DNA from: Temnopleurus reevesii
Taxonomy: Eukaryota; Echinodermata; Echinoidea; Temnopleuroida; Temnopleuridae
DNA: 64,000 bases
Direction: 5' to 3'
Assembly: GCA_036244855.1 (NCBI GenBank)
Contig: BQKZ01000695.1
Location: 50,859 to 114,858, forward strand
In this document: in pieces, positions 24,828-36,468 of the stretch
How positions within the stretch are numbered: the stretch's first letter is position 1
How the letters are laid out: every line of letters begins with the position of its first letter
Position numbers and translations under genes: made by a program
The notes under the pieces: generated by a model
The model's database searches: none
Told to the model about the DNA's origin: nothing
The model's input: the letters and a program-made list of their open reading frames with translations, nothing else

Positions 24828-26040
24828 AAACTTCAATTTGACAGATAACGATGTTTTACCGTGAACAGGTTGTGAGAATTGGTGATCTATTGCCATTTCT
24901 TGAGGTAATAATACTATTAACGCGAGATGGCGCTACTCTTGCTATTTACATTACCACTATCATTTTATCTAAATTCATTTTTTCGGATAGCAGAATATTC
25001 ATCCGTCATTGACTAAGTGGTCATGTCTAGTAAATGAATCTAACGGGGTTAGAACATGTGAAGTTATACTTTCATCAATACACATTTTAATCGTAAAAGT
25101 TTGTTTTCCTGATTGAAATAGGAACATATCTGTTTCAGTTGACGTCTACTCGCGCTATCACCATCACATAATAGAGCCAATGCAAGACTTGTCAAACAAG
25201 CGACAAAAATACTCCCCTTGCGAAAAAAATGATTTTTTTTTTCTTTTAATAAAGTATCACAGTAACGTCACATGTTTAAATTATATAGACGGTGTTTGTG
25301 GAGTAATGATAGTGGGCTAAAACCGCACAATAATTTGAAATAAAAAAAAAATCGGCAACTTTCCCAATATGGAGACATATTGGGAAAGCTGCCGATTTTT
25401 TTTATTTCAAATTATTTAATGCAATAAAATGGGCAGAAATTTATCGGGACCCTGTCCTTACAGAGCTGCTATATGCTGCACTGGCAGGTTAACCAATATC
25501 ATAGGTCATTGCACATGACGGTCTTATAAGGCATCCCTGTCATACCCAACAAGCAAGTGTCGCAATACACACTGCACAATTATTGTAAGAAATTTTAATT
25601 GTATTTTCAGCTACTCCTATTAGAGAATTTTCATTTGTGATTGACTTTTAGAGCGAACTAGTACAAAATAGTTATAAATTAAAAAGTCAATTGGCCAATA
25701 TACCACATGAGACGAAAAGACGGAATGTGGATGATCTGCCCATATCATCTATTGAATAAACAATTTCTTAGGAAATATTCAAGATAAAATATATTATTAA
25801 TTTCTGTATATATATAAACTATTGAAAGCAGGACTCCAGACCAGGACAATCTTAATTTCATGGAAAGCATACAAACAGATAAACTAAAAGTTTGAATCAG
25901 ACAATAAATAGGAATGTTATGGATAGTTGAAAAATATTTCAATATTATCGCTATTTCTGATCATCTTCTTTCGGATGGAAATGATATTTTCTTTTTATCT
26001 AAAAAAAAAACAGAAATAGGTTAACATAGAGTAACTATTC
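24828..26040. other. non-coding with one hairpin element
   Basis: AT-rich DNA after the gap. Apart from the hairpin at 25329-25417, nothing is recognised. Confidence 0.45.
25329..25417. repeat. near-perfect 40-bp hairpin
   Basis: The left arm runs 25329-25370 and the right arm 25378-25417, both containing ATTTGAAATAAAAAAAA, ATCGGCA and CTTTCCCAATAT or their complements. The loop is about 7 bp (GGAGACA). It may be a very short MITE or a fold-back element. Confidence 0.85.
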
Positions 26041-26046
26041 TGTTTA

Positions 26047-26209
26047 TCATTACCATCATCGTCGTCGTCATCATCATCATCATCATCATCATCACCATCA
26101 TCATCACAATCATCATGATCCTCATCATCATCATCACCAGCGCATCATCATCACTATCATCATGATCCTCCTCATCATCATCAACACTATCATCATCTCC
26201 ATCAAGTAT
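26047..26209. repeat. ATC trinucleotide repeat
   Basis: Imperfect (ATC)n with GTC, ACC and CTC variants, giving Met/Asp-rich artefact frames on the minus strand. Confidence 0.9.
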
Positions 26210-28040
26210 CACCATTCTTGGTCAAAGTCCTTTTATACTCACCTGGAATATGTCTTTCTTTCTTAAAAAAAATCTTTTGCATTACCTCTGCCTACTTTGT
26301 TTGTAAAGAAGAAGCATCATATTTGTACTAACTCATGGTTCTATGTCAGCGTATTTTGTAGTTAAAACGTTGCATCAAATCTCACTGATTGACAGAACCT
26401 CATTTCATCTCATCCTTTTCGGTCATCAGTTTCAATTCTACCACCAGTTGTTCGCGAAACCTGTAAAATCCTCAAATTTCTCACACTCCCGCTACGTAAA
26501 TCGGTCCATGTTTTGTAAATGTTACAACTCCGATTAAAGAATTCAGAGGGGTAAATGCGTGCCCCTCGCTAAATCCTATACGTCAATCAGTTTTTAGATT
26601 ACTCTGGGATTTTTGACCAAATCTCCCGTAGTGCAGTGTGAATGTGATTTAATTCGACATGTCGAAGTGAATGAAAACTCGAGAGCTTTTCACCTAAACG
26701 ACACTCTGAATTCATGTCGTGCTCTGTCAATTCCAGAATTTGACGTCACTTTGAACTGTCAAGATTTTTTTAGTCGGACCTGAGTCGAAATTCTGAGTAC
26801 GGTCATCATAGTCCGAGAATCAAAACTTTTAAAATAACTTTTAACGTACATGTTAGAAATGTCAAATGACAACACAAATATGTATGCATATAATTAATTT
26901 ACCTATAAGTTTTGAACATCGGTAAAAAGAAAAAATAATAATTGTTCTTAGTCTATAAATAGACACCTGCGCTGCATAGCCACTTCTTTTTCTTCAGGTT
27001 CACTTGCACGACTAGAGGAGATAAGACAAAACAATTAGTAGATGAAATTTGTATAAGGGCGATGTCATCGCACAAATATGTTCTGACGTATTCATTTTGC
27101 TCAGTAAATGAAAATTACTATGAAAGTTTTTAAGTTGTACATTTTCCAAATAAATGAACATTAAATCACACAATAATAGTTTTTAAAACTTGCGTTTGTT
27201 TTAACGTAATGATGGCAAAAAAAGCCAAATATCTGTGTGATATTTTCGGAGCTATGATAACAATATCTAATCCAACAACTTATGTGCAACATCTCTTTTA
27301 TCAGTTCTATATCATCATCATTCAATTAATATTCAAATACGCTTGTGCCTTGTTTCTCTAATATTTTGTTCACTTTTGAAGGAATTTTAATGACGTATGT
27401 GATAAATATACGCATGATTAATTAATTCAAATTTTATCTAATTGGCACATGATTTCATATCATTTTAGGTATACAGCAATGAAAATGATCAAGTTAGAAA
27501 AAGCACAAAAGTGTTAACATTCAAACAATACTTTTGATTGGTGTGAGATTGAATAGGAAATATCCTCTAAATTGCCTTTAAAAAACTGTGAAGGAATTTG
27601 CATGGCTTAATTTCTAACGGAATAAATCGTTGAAGCAGAGAATTTGCACAAATCTTAAAAATTCAAACATAGATAGAGATGCCGACCGTTGCCGAATATG
27701 CATAAATTAACACACGAATATAGTTGCAACAGCTAGTTGAGAGCAAAAAAAAAAAAAAAGACAACAATAACCACATCATCTACAATTCAACTGTAATGAA
27801 CGACTTAAATTCATGTGAAAATAACATCATGCATATTCTAATACGGTTGGCATATATCTGCATTATTTGACTTCATTGTAACTGCCTTGAAATTAGACAG
27901 GACAATAAAGAGCTGATGGTGTTTCACATACACCTGCATTTAAGAGTTCTTTTAGTGCTTTTAAAGTTTCATAACATCTTTTATCTGTTCATTGAGCTTC
28001 AAACCAACGCTCTAGGAATCTAGCGCATGCAAATAGTTCT
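26210..28040. other. non-coding, nothing recognised
   Basis: AT-rich DNA. No exon, RNA gene or known repeat family seen. Confidence 0.45.
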
Positions 28041-28720
28041 TAAACTTCGTAATCACGTGGCATCATTCTCTACGCCAATCATCTCCCCATGATCGCTTAA
28101 AGGGGAACTTCACCCAGAAATGTTTGTGCTCGCAGTGGATGGAGAAAAATACAATGATTAAGCTGTGAACATTTGAGCAAAATCTAACATACCTTTCGAA
28201 AGTAATGAATATTCAACTGAAACTTTTGATTTCCACTCCTCGTGGGTTCCTTAAATTGGCAACCTACAGGCACAAAATGGGTGCCAACGGTAAGAGATCT
28301 CAATTCACTTTGTACACAAAATGCTCGCATTTTTGTTCCTTTGTAAGAAAAACAGACATGTAGAATCAATATGTCCGTCAAGAGAAAAGCGAAAAAGTGT
28401 CTACCTTTCTAGAAAAAGAAGAAAATGTGAAAAATCTGTGTAGAAAGTGAAAGGAGAGTTCTCCATGTTTGCAGCCATTTTGTGCCTGTGGGTTGCAAAT
28501 TTAAGGAGCCCATGAATGGTAGAAATCAAAACTTTGAAAAATCTTAACTTTCGAATGGATTTATCGGATCATGCTCAAATTTTCACAGTTTGATTAAAAA
28601 TTATCGTACTTTCATCCATCCATTGCAGGAACACCAATGTCTGGGTGAAGTTCCCCTTTAAACTTCGTAATCACGTGACATCGTTCTGTACGCCAATCAC
28701 CGCACAATGATCGCTTAATT
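28041..28720. mobile_element. long inverted-repeat element flanked by 60-bp direct repeats
   Basis: The element 28099-28661 opens AAAGGGGAACTTCACCCAGA and closes with CTGGGTGAAGTTCCCCTTT. The arms extend for up to about 190 bp with mismatches and meet at GGCACAAAATGG / CCATTTTGTGCC-type blocks. On both sides lies the same sequence, AAACTTCGTAATCACGTGRC and onward to ATGATCGCTTAA (28041-28099 and 28660-28717, about 85-90% alike). Such long flanking repeats are not a normal target duplication. Confidence 0.8.
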
Positions 28721-29019
28721 CTCTTGTGTATCTTGATCGCTACATGGGTGCAATGAAGGCACGCTAAATTGAACTGACATGTTGATCGTCTTTTTTATTC
28801 TTCTATTCCACTGCTCGTGTTGTGTACAAACAATAATACCTACACAGGATTTACGATCAATTACAAGGCTTTGTGATTTTACATAAATGATCCCCCATTT
28901 ACAGTTCCCTAATTCTCTCGGTTTAGAAGCACTTAGCAGGTATCATGCCGCGTTACCTGTAATCTGAATGGACATTTGCACAAGAGGTTTTATATTTTGC
29001 ATGGCGCAATGCGTTTTTG
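28721..29019. other. non-coding, nothing recognised
   Basis: Short intergenic stretch without visible features. Confidence 0.4.
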
Positions 29020-29765
29020 ACGCAGAACAATAAGCGAACTCTGCAGGATGGGGCTATACAGAGTAGGCATTTTTCATGCCATTTGTCATGCTTAAACTAT
29101 CATTTAGGTTTTTATTATTTAGGCCAAAACGTTTGGAGTTGAACATACTGTGCAGAACAATACCCCAGCTCTGCAGGGTGGAGCTATACAGAGAGTATGC
29201 AATTTTTATGCCGTTTGTGATGGTTAAACTATCATTTGGGTTTTTATTATCAACAAAGTTGGGGCCAAAACGCTTGACGTTGAGCATACTGTGTAGAACA
29301 ATACGCGAACTCCGCAGGGTGGAGCTATACAGAGATTATGCAATTTTTATGCCGTTTGTGATGGTTAAACTATCATTTTGGTTTTTATTATCAACAAAGT
29401 TGAGGCCAAAACGCTTGACGTTGAGCATACTGTGCAGAACAATACGCGAACTCTGCAGGGTGGGGCTGTAGAGTATGTAATTTTTATGCCGTTGTGATGG
29501 TTAAACTATCATTTAGGTTTTTATTATCAACAAAGTTTGGGCCAAAACGTTTGACGTTGATAAAACTGTGCAGAACAATACGCCAACTCCACAGAGTGGG
29601 ACTGCAAAGTATTATAGGTAGGCCTAGGTAGGCTTAGGTAGGCTTACTTGTCATGCCGCTTGTAGATTATTAGTGTTTTTTTATCATCTACAAAGTTGAA
29701 GCATAACATTTTGACGAAGATCAAACTGTGCAGAACAAGACTCCAACTACAGAGTACGCACTTGT
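29020..29765. repeat. minisatellite, about 130-160 bp unit, six copies
   Basis: Successive units begin GCAGAACAATACGC at about 29021, 29151, 29293, 29433, 29570 and 29730. Each carries GGTTAAACTATCATTT, TTTTTATTATC and GGCCAAAACG. The unit keeps an open frame over three copies (29076-29471) because the period is near a multiple of three, not because it is coding. The last copies are degraded. Confidence 0.85.
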
Positions 29766-30419
29766 AAACCTACATGTGCATGCCAAACTATCATTTAAGT
29801 TTCAATTGTCTACAAAATTGAAACACTTGCAAATTTATTGGAAGAGTGAAATAAGTGAAAATAGGTGAACATTTCACGTTTAAAGATGAAAGGGAATCCA
29901 AAACACAAGCGAGTTTTGTGATCAGCATCTGAGCTTATATGACAAGAAAGAAAAGTGGAAAAATTGTAAGATCCAGAAAACAAAACTTTTTTGGCCCTTT
30001 TTCACCTTGGTGCCCCTATATAATGCCTATTATTCAATATAGGCCTCTGTCCCGGAGGTTGGATCCCCGTGCAGTGAAAGATATGCCGCCATTGACATGT
30101 GTGACATTCTTACAGCATAGTGATAGATATATATAAAAAAAAAAAAAAAACTCTTGTGCAAGACATCAAGCAGTGTGGACTGGAGTTTGTATCCCGATTG
30201 CTAGTTAACGTGGCGATCACAAAAATATTTAGAACTAGCACTCATCTGCTCATTAAGACAAATCATTGTGATATAACGATTACAGTTATGAAATTAACCA
30301 TCTTAATCGAAAATCTCAGTAATTTAAACTGATGTCCATTTATTTCATTAAAAACACAGTATTAACTAATCACATCTGTTTATTTGGTGAAATGTGAAAT
30401 ACCCGGCCTCTCTCTCGCA
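29766..30419. other. non-coding, nothing recognised
   Basis: Contains a poly-A run at 30136-30150. No gene seen. Confidence 0.45.
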
Positions 30420-30825
30420 CTCACAAGCATGTTAACACGTATGTGCCCTGTACACTATCATACCTATTTATTGTTTATTGTTTACAAATTTCCACACTTT
30501 ATATCATTGTAATGTTGCAACCTATCTCTATTCTCTCTTCTATTTCCTTCCTCCTTTTCCACCTATCCCTTTCTAACTTTTGTACATAATTGTTTAATGT
30601 ATTGTTTTGTGTATTTGTACTGTTCAATGTATTGGCGCTCCCAACACAGGCTTCGCCTTCTAGATCTGCGCCCTTTCCTTTAATTTGTATGTATTTTGTT
30701 TATGCTATTTCTGTATATTATTGACATTTGATTTTCTATTTTGAATATTGTATTGATGTATACAGAAATGTGTCAGTTTGAAGGAAAAAATAAATGTTAT
30801 TTTGAATTGAATTGAAAAAATACCA
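30420..30825 (+). mobile_element. possible 3' tail of a non-LTR retrotransposon
   Basis: A T-rich, non-coding segment with TTCAATGTATTGGCGCTCCC and a downstream AATAAATG, closing in short repeats TTTTGAATTGAATTGAA. This is the typical look of a truncated LINE 3' end, but no coding part is attached. Confidence 0.4.
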
Positions 30826-31039
30826 GAACGTGGTACTTTCGACATTTCAGCTATAAATGGTTGCAAGGTTTGGAAAGTTTTTCAAACTCCACGTATGCCG
30901 TTTGAAGACGCTGCAGTTCAACATTCTGAATTGAATATTCTTTCTAATTTTGGTGAGACAATTATGACTGTCGCGTTGTTTGCTTCATGAATGAATGACG
31001 CTTGACATGCCATGCTCTTGAAACATAGGAATTTAGACC

Positions 31040-31910
31040 AATAAACACTTCACCCCCCCCCCCAGTGAACATCCTTGAAATTGATTATTTACAAGAATGG
31101 GTAACAGCGGTCATTACTTTTTGTTTTGGTTAAAATGACCTGTCGGGATGCGCTCGTCAACAAAGATGACAATGTTCTCCTTTCCAGCTTTTGAGATGGA
31201 TTTTCTTCTCAAGATCGATAATTTTTGTAAATGACATGTGACGATGATGCAAAAAAAATCAGTGAAGTGCTTCACACCCCCCCCCCCTCGTTCAAGATCC
31301 TCCTTGAAACTTAATGGTCTAAAAGAATGGGTAATAACAGTAATCACTGTTTGCTTTGGATGAAAGATGTGTTGGGAAGCAGCTTTCGACAAAGACGAAA
31401 ATGTTTTCCTCTCTCTACTTTCCAGATTTTCTCCTCAAAATCGACTATTTTCGAAGAAAATGACATGTGACGTTGATGTATAACAACAGAGAAGAGCTTC
31501 AACCCGACATGAGTCTTCTTGAAACCGATCACTCTAAAAAGAATGCATATTAGTGGTCATTACTGTTTGCTTTGGATGAAAGATGTGTTGGGAAGCAGCT
31601 TTAAACAAAGACGAAAATGTTTTCCCCTTTTCACTTTCCAGATTACCTCATCAAAATCAATAACTTTCGAGGACGATCACACCGGTGAACACTGGTGAAG
31701 AGCATCACCCCCTCCCATCCACCTCCTCGAAATCAATTGATCTATAAAGAATAGGTAAGAGGTCATTACTGTTTGTTCAACATCAAAGAAGTGTGGGAAA
31801 GCACACTTCTACAAAGATACCAATGTTATCCCTTTTTTTGTTTTTGAGATGGATTTTCTTCTCGAGATCGATAATTTTCCTAAATGACGTGTGATGATGA
31901 CATGTGATTG
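31040..31910. repeat. tandem repeat, about 220-bp unit, four copies
   Basis: Each unit has CCTTGAAA(C/T), AAGAATGGGTAA, GTCATTACTGTTTGCTTTGG, CAAAGA.GA.AATGTT and GACATGTGACG. Units begin near 31065, 31298, 31515 and 31725. Poly-C runs mark the first two borders. No coding frame is kept. Confidence 0.8.
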
Positions 31911-32760
31911 GGGATAAAATGATGGGTGGGCTATTGATCCGGGTAGGATAAGAGGAGGGGATCTGGTACTCGGCGTTCCCAAGTGGCGTCAAGTTCAACC
32001 AGGGAGGTGCTCTTTATGGCCCGATAGATCTTTGGAGGGGTGCCCCATTATGGTCGATGGATAAAAGATGTAGGGGGGGGGGGCGTTCAAATACTTGTTA
32101 TATCTTTAAATTTTCTCGTTTCACATATTTCCTGAATCACCTGTCCTTTCATCCGCTATCTTCCTATTTTTTTACCTTCTAATATTTCCCTTTTTCTATC
32201 CCTTGCTCACCTGTTGTCGATGAAAAAAAGTAGAATACTTCCCATTTTCCAATGTTTCTTGAGGAGTGAAGGTAAAGAAAATTTAAAGATATAAAAATGT
32301 TCATCTTGTGAGAGAGAATACGTTTGTTTTTATGAAGGGACGTGCGTGAAATGAAGAATAATTTTGCCTGAAACTATTTTGGAGGGCTTTCCTTCGCTAG
32401 ATAAACAATTTTTCGTAAACTGTCAAATGACGTGTAATGATTAGACATGATTGAGGATAAAATCTTATGCACGATTGGTGGGCTATCGATCCAGGAGAGG
32501 ATGAGAGGTCTGGGGGTTGGGGGGGNTCAAGTTCACCCAGGGAGGTGCTCTTTATGGCCCGATAGATCTTTGGAGGGGTGTCCCATTATGGTCGATGGAT
32601 AAAAGATGTAGGGGGGGGGGGCGTTCAAATATTTGTGTGGCTTATCATGTCTTTTCGTCTGTTTTCTATCAGCTGTCCTCTTTTCATCTATCTTCATCTT
32701 TTATGACCTGCTTATCTTTTCTTTTTCTTTTGATCGCCTGTTGTTGATGAGGAAAGTGAA
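31911..32760. repeat. duplicated segment around a single N
   Basis: About 31890-32100 is repeated at about 32440-32640 (GGATAAAAT, GGTGGGCTAT.GATCC and GGGAGGTGCTCTTTATGGCC in both, each ending in poly-G then CGTTCAAATA). A lone N at 32526 lies inside the second copy, so this may be two joined contigs and not a true repeat. Confidence 0.7.
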
Positions 32761-34796
32761 ATTCCCCCCATCTCATGTTTTTAGAAAGGGAATTTGAGGC
32801 TATGAATATGAAGACTCGTCATGCTCGTATATATCAATTATTATGAGCGTGAATACAGACTCACAGAAGCTATGACCAATATTACATGAAACTATATGGA
32901 TAAAACACGAGGGGGGTCCAAATATTTGTTATGCTTATCTTCTCGTTTCGCCATCGGTCGTTTGCAAAAGTGATTTTGTATTCACATTTCGTTTCCAAAA
33001 TAAGACTAGGAAGGAAAAAAGAGAAGATTTCAAAGTCTCCATCCAGTTTAAATTTCAGATGGAATGAAACGGCACAAGATTAGGGTGCAAAATTGGAGAT
33101 TGTGTGCAAAAAATAGAGCTGATGACTTTTTAAAGATTGCTGTTCAAAATATGAGGGGCACAACTGTTGGAAGATGTTCACCCCTTCCTCCTTCTCTCTC
33201 CCCCCCCCCCCCGGTCATCGAATCCTGGGTAAGGACATATGCTCTGAGTTGAATGTTCTTGTGAAGGGTTTTTCAATATGAAATTAAAAAAAAAATGAAC
33301 TAAAATCATTTTGAAAAGAACGTTATGCTTCTACTTCGTTTGACGCACTCGAAATATTATTGTGAATTTATCTGAAAGCTTTATTCTCCTATAAACCCTT
33401 CTATTAATAAACATTATAGTTATAAAAGAACAAAGAAAAGAAGGCTTAAGAAACAACAACAGTTTGACGGAAGCTCATACACCATGTACACGCAGCGCTA
33501 AGGCGAGTTTGTACAAGTTGCTTTCTGACTTGTTCGTCCTATACAAGGTGCCTAGCTGGTTTTCGCAAGTCGCCTTCCCGCCTTTTTCAACCAAAACAAG
33601 GCTCCGTGTATGGTGAGTTGAACAACCCGCCTTCGCGCTGCATGTATAACATGTATAAGCTTCTGGAGGATGTACTGTCGTTCCTAACTATAGGAGCTAG
33701 GATTAATTCATGTATAGAAACGCGCGTTAATTTTACTTCTTCTTTTCCTGTTTTTACGATTTTATTTTTAATAGAGCGAAATAGCAAGTACCTGACGATG
33801 TTTGAAAATTAACAGTCAAACGTTAAAAAACAAGAAAACAAAGCCACGAACATGTGTACCTTCTTCCTCGTTCTATAATAGCCAATCTAATTGGTTTTCT
33901 TAAAGGCTCAGGCTAAAGATGTTTACTCCCCTTCTCACGATAAATTGCTCATCTTTTCAAGAAGATGTAAAAAGTAAAGACAACAAACCAGGATTGTTTT
34001 GTTCTTTCGACCACACGCCTCGTGCCACGGTCAAAAAGAACCAAAGCCTTTTCTTTCGGGACAAAGGATCCAGGACCTGGTCTTTTCTTAGACCAAGTCC
34101 TGATTGGGACCAAACAATAGGAGGGGGAAGAGAGGTAGCCCAAGCCACGCGAGTATTAAAACTTTTTCAATGGGCTGCCGAGCTGTAGCTCTTGTTTAGT
34201 TTGTGTAATCTCGCTTAAATGGTTCGTGTTTTTTATTCTGTTTAAAAAGGAGTATTAAAGAAAGGTCAACATCTCATCAAAAGAGAAGAAAATCTCGTAA
34301 TTGGGGAAGCAAACAAATTTGCTTTCAAAAGTGATAAAAAACAAGGTTGTGATAGCTCGTGAGATAGATGAGAAAGGAAGGAAAGACTTGGTAATATAAG
34401 TTATTGTACATGTTGAAAGACATCAAATGTCAAAGGTGAAGGAAAAGGAGAAGAAAGAGGAAAAATGTAAAGATTCGCTTCCCTCGTTTGATTATGACCC
34501 TAGAAGATAAGGCCTCAAAATTGTTTGGTTGCCCAATAATCATGATAATGCATTTTCTAAAACAAAACGTCACTTCATCGAAAAAAATACTTTGAAAAAG
34601 GAGATGATAGTTAATAGCATGCGAACATCAGATAATTACTTGCCATGTCATGTATTTCTCATGCTTATCTGTACTTTTACTTATATCTTTATTTTAGATT
34701 TCAGCTATTATTGTAAGTGACTCAGGAAAGAGCAATATAGATAAGAGAATGAGCAGATGAGTAAATGAGTGAAGGTGTTAAAGAAGAAAAGGAAGA
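32761..34796. other. non-coding, small hairpin inside
   Basis: Mostly AT-rich DNA with a poly-C run at 33200-33212. A hairpin AGGACCTGGTCTT / AGACCAAGTCCT lies at 34070-34102. An open frame at 33919-34188 shows no known family. Confidence 0.45.
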
Positions 34797-34880
34797 GTGA
34801 GAGAGAGAGAGAGAGGGAGAGAGAAAGACAGAGAGAGATAGAAAGACAGCGAGAGAGAGAGAGATACAGAAAGAGAGAGT

Positions 34881-34925
<45 letters not shown>

Positions 34926-34945
34926 GGAGAGAGAGAGACTGTGTG
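34797..34945. repeat. GA microsatellite
   Basis: Long imperfect (GA)n with AAGA and CAGA interruptions. Confidence 0.95.
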
Positions 34946-35174
34946 TGAATGGAAATGCAGGGGGTACGGTTTGACAGATTTGACTTCAAATCCATAAAGC
35001 TAAATGTGTTTACTTTCTAATTTAAGTGTTTATCTAGTTCTTCCAATTACCACTTCGTATTCATTGTACAGCATTATGCCAATCATGGACATGTACATGA
35101 ACTTAGTATTCTGGGAGGGGTAATCCGGGAAGCTAAAGCGGGGGTACATGTATGCACCTGTCTATTCGGCTCCT

Positions 35175-35398
35175 AAAGGCCGACTCACACGACACCTTTG
35201 CGTTTTTACCCTGCGTCAGTCCAGCGGTTTTGAAAATAAAAACGCTCCCCGAACGCAGGTCATAATGAGGACTGACGGTCGACGTACGCAAGTCGAACGT
35301 CAGTCTACCATCTGATCCGCGTATGCTGTGTGTCCAGGGAGCGTTTTTAATTTCCCAAAACGCTGGGCTGACGCAGGCTGAAAACGCAAAAGGAAAGG
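35175..35398. mobile_element. MITE-like element, family A, copy 5 (right end altered)
   Basis: The left end AAAGGCCGACTCACACGACA carries a short insertion. The inner arms are intact, but the right end reads ACGCAAAAGGAAAGGATGTA and lacks the GTGTGAGTCGGCC terminus. Confidence 0.75.
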
Positions 35399-35483
35399 AT
35401 GTAGTTTAGAGGCGTGTATCATTCAAATTTGAATATTTACGCCAGAAGAAGAAGAGAGAAAGAGGATCGCCATCTTAACGTCT

Positions 35484-36468
35484 NNNNNNNNNNNNNNNNN
35501 NNNNNNNNNNNNNNNNNNNNNNNNNNNNNNNNNNNNNNNNNNNNNNNNNNNNNNNNNNNNNNNNNNNNNNNNNNNNNNNNNNNNNNNNNNNNNNNNNNNN
35601 NNNNNNNNNNNNNNNNNNNNNNNNNNNNNNNNNNNNNNNNNNNNNNNNNNNNNNNNNNNNNNNNNNNNNNNNNNNNNNNNNNNNNNNNNNNNNNNNNNNN
35701 NNNNNNNNNNNNNNNNNNNNNNNNNNNNNNNNNNNNNNNNNNNNNNNNNNNNNNNNNNNNNNNNNNNNNNNNNNNNNNNNNNNNNNNNNNNNNNNNNNNN
35801 NNNNNNNNNNNNNNNNNNNNNNNNNNNNNNNNNNNNNNNNNNNNNNNNNNNNNNNNNNNNNNNNNNNNNNNNNNNNNNNNNNNNNNNNNNNNNNNNNNNN
35901 NNNNNNNNNNNNNNNNNNNNNNNNNNNNNNNNNNNNNNNNNNNNNNNNNNNNNNNNNNNNNNNNNNNNNNNNNNNNNNNNNNNNNNNNNNNNNNNNNNNN
36001 NNNNNNNNNNNNNNNNNNNNNNNNNNNNNNNNNNNNNNNNNNNNNNNNNNNNNNNNNNNNNNNNNNNNNNNNNNNNNNNNNNNNNNNNNNNNNNNNNNNN
36101 NNNNNNNNNNNNNNNNNNNNNNNNNNNNNNNNNNNNNNNNNNNNNNNNNNNNNNNNNNNNNNNNNNNNNNNNNNNNNNNNNNNNNNNNNNNNNNNNNNNN
36201 NNNNNNNNNNNNNNNNNNNNNNNNNNNNNNNNNNNNNNNNNNNNNNNNNNNNNNNNNNNNNNNNNNNNNNNNNNNNNNNNNNNNNNNNNNNNNNNNNNNN
36301 NNNNNNNNNNNNNNNNNNNNNNNNNNNNNNNNNNNNNNNNNNNNNNNNNNNNNNNNNNNNNNNNNNNNNNNNNNNNNNNNNNNNNNNNNNNNNNNNNNNN
36401 NNNNNNNNNNNNNNNNNNNNNNNNNNNNNNNNNNNNNNNNNNNNNNNNNNNNNNNNNNNNNNNNNNNN
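35484..36468. other. assembly gap (985 N)
   Basis: A run of unknown bases. It sits immediately before the first copy of a duplicated block. Confidence 1.

Noticed and set aside
24204..24896. Open frames through the first gap
   Set aside because: They are made mostly of unknown bases.
29020..29765. CRISPR array
   Set aside because: Units are too long, there are no unique spacers, and the DNA is clearly eukaryotic.
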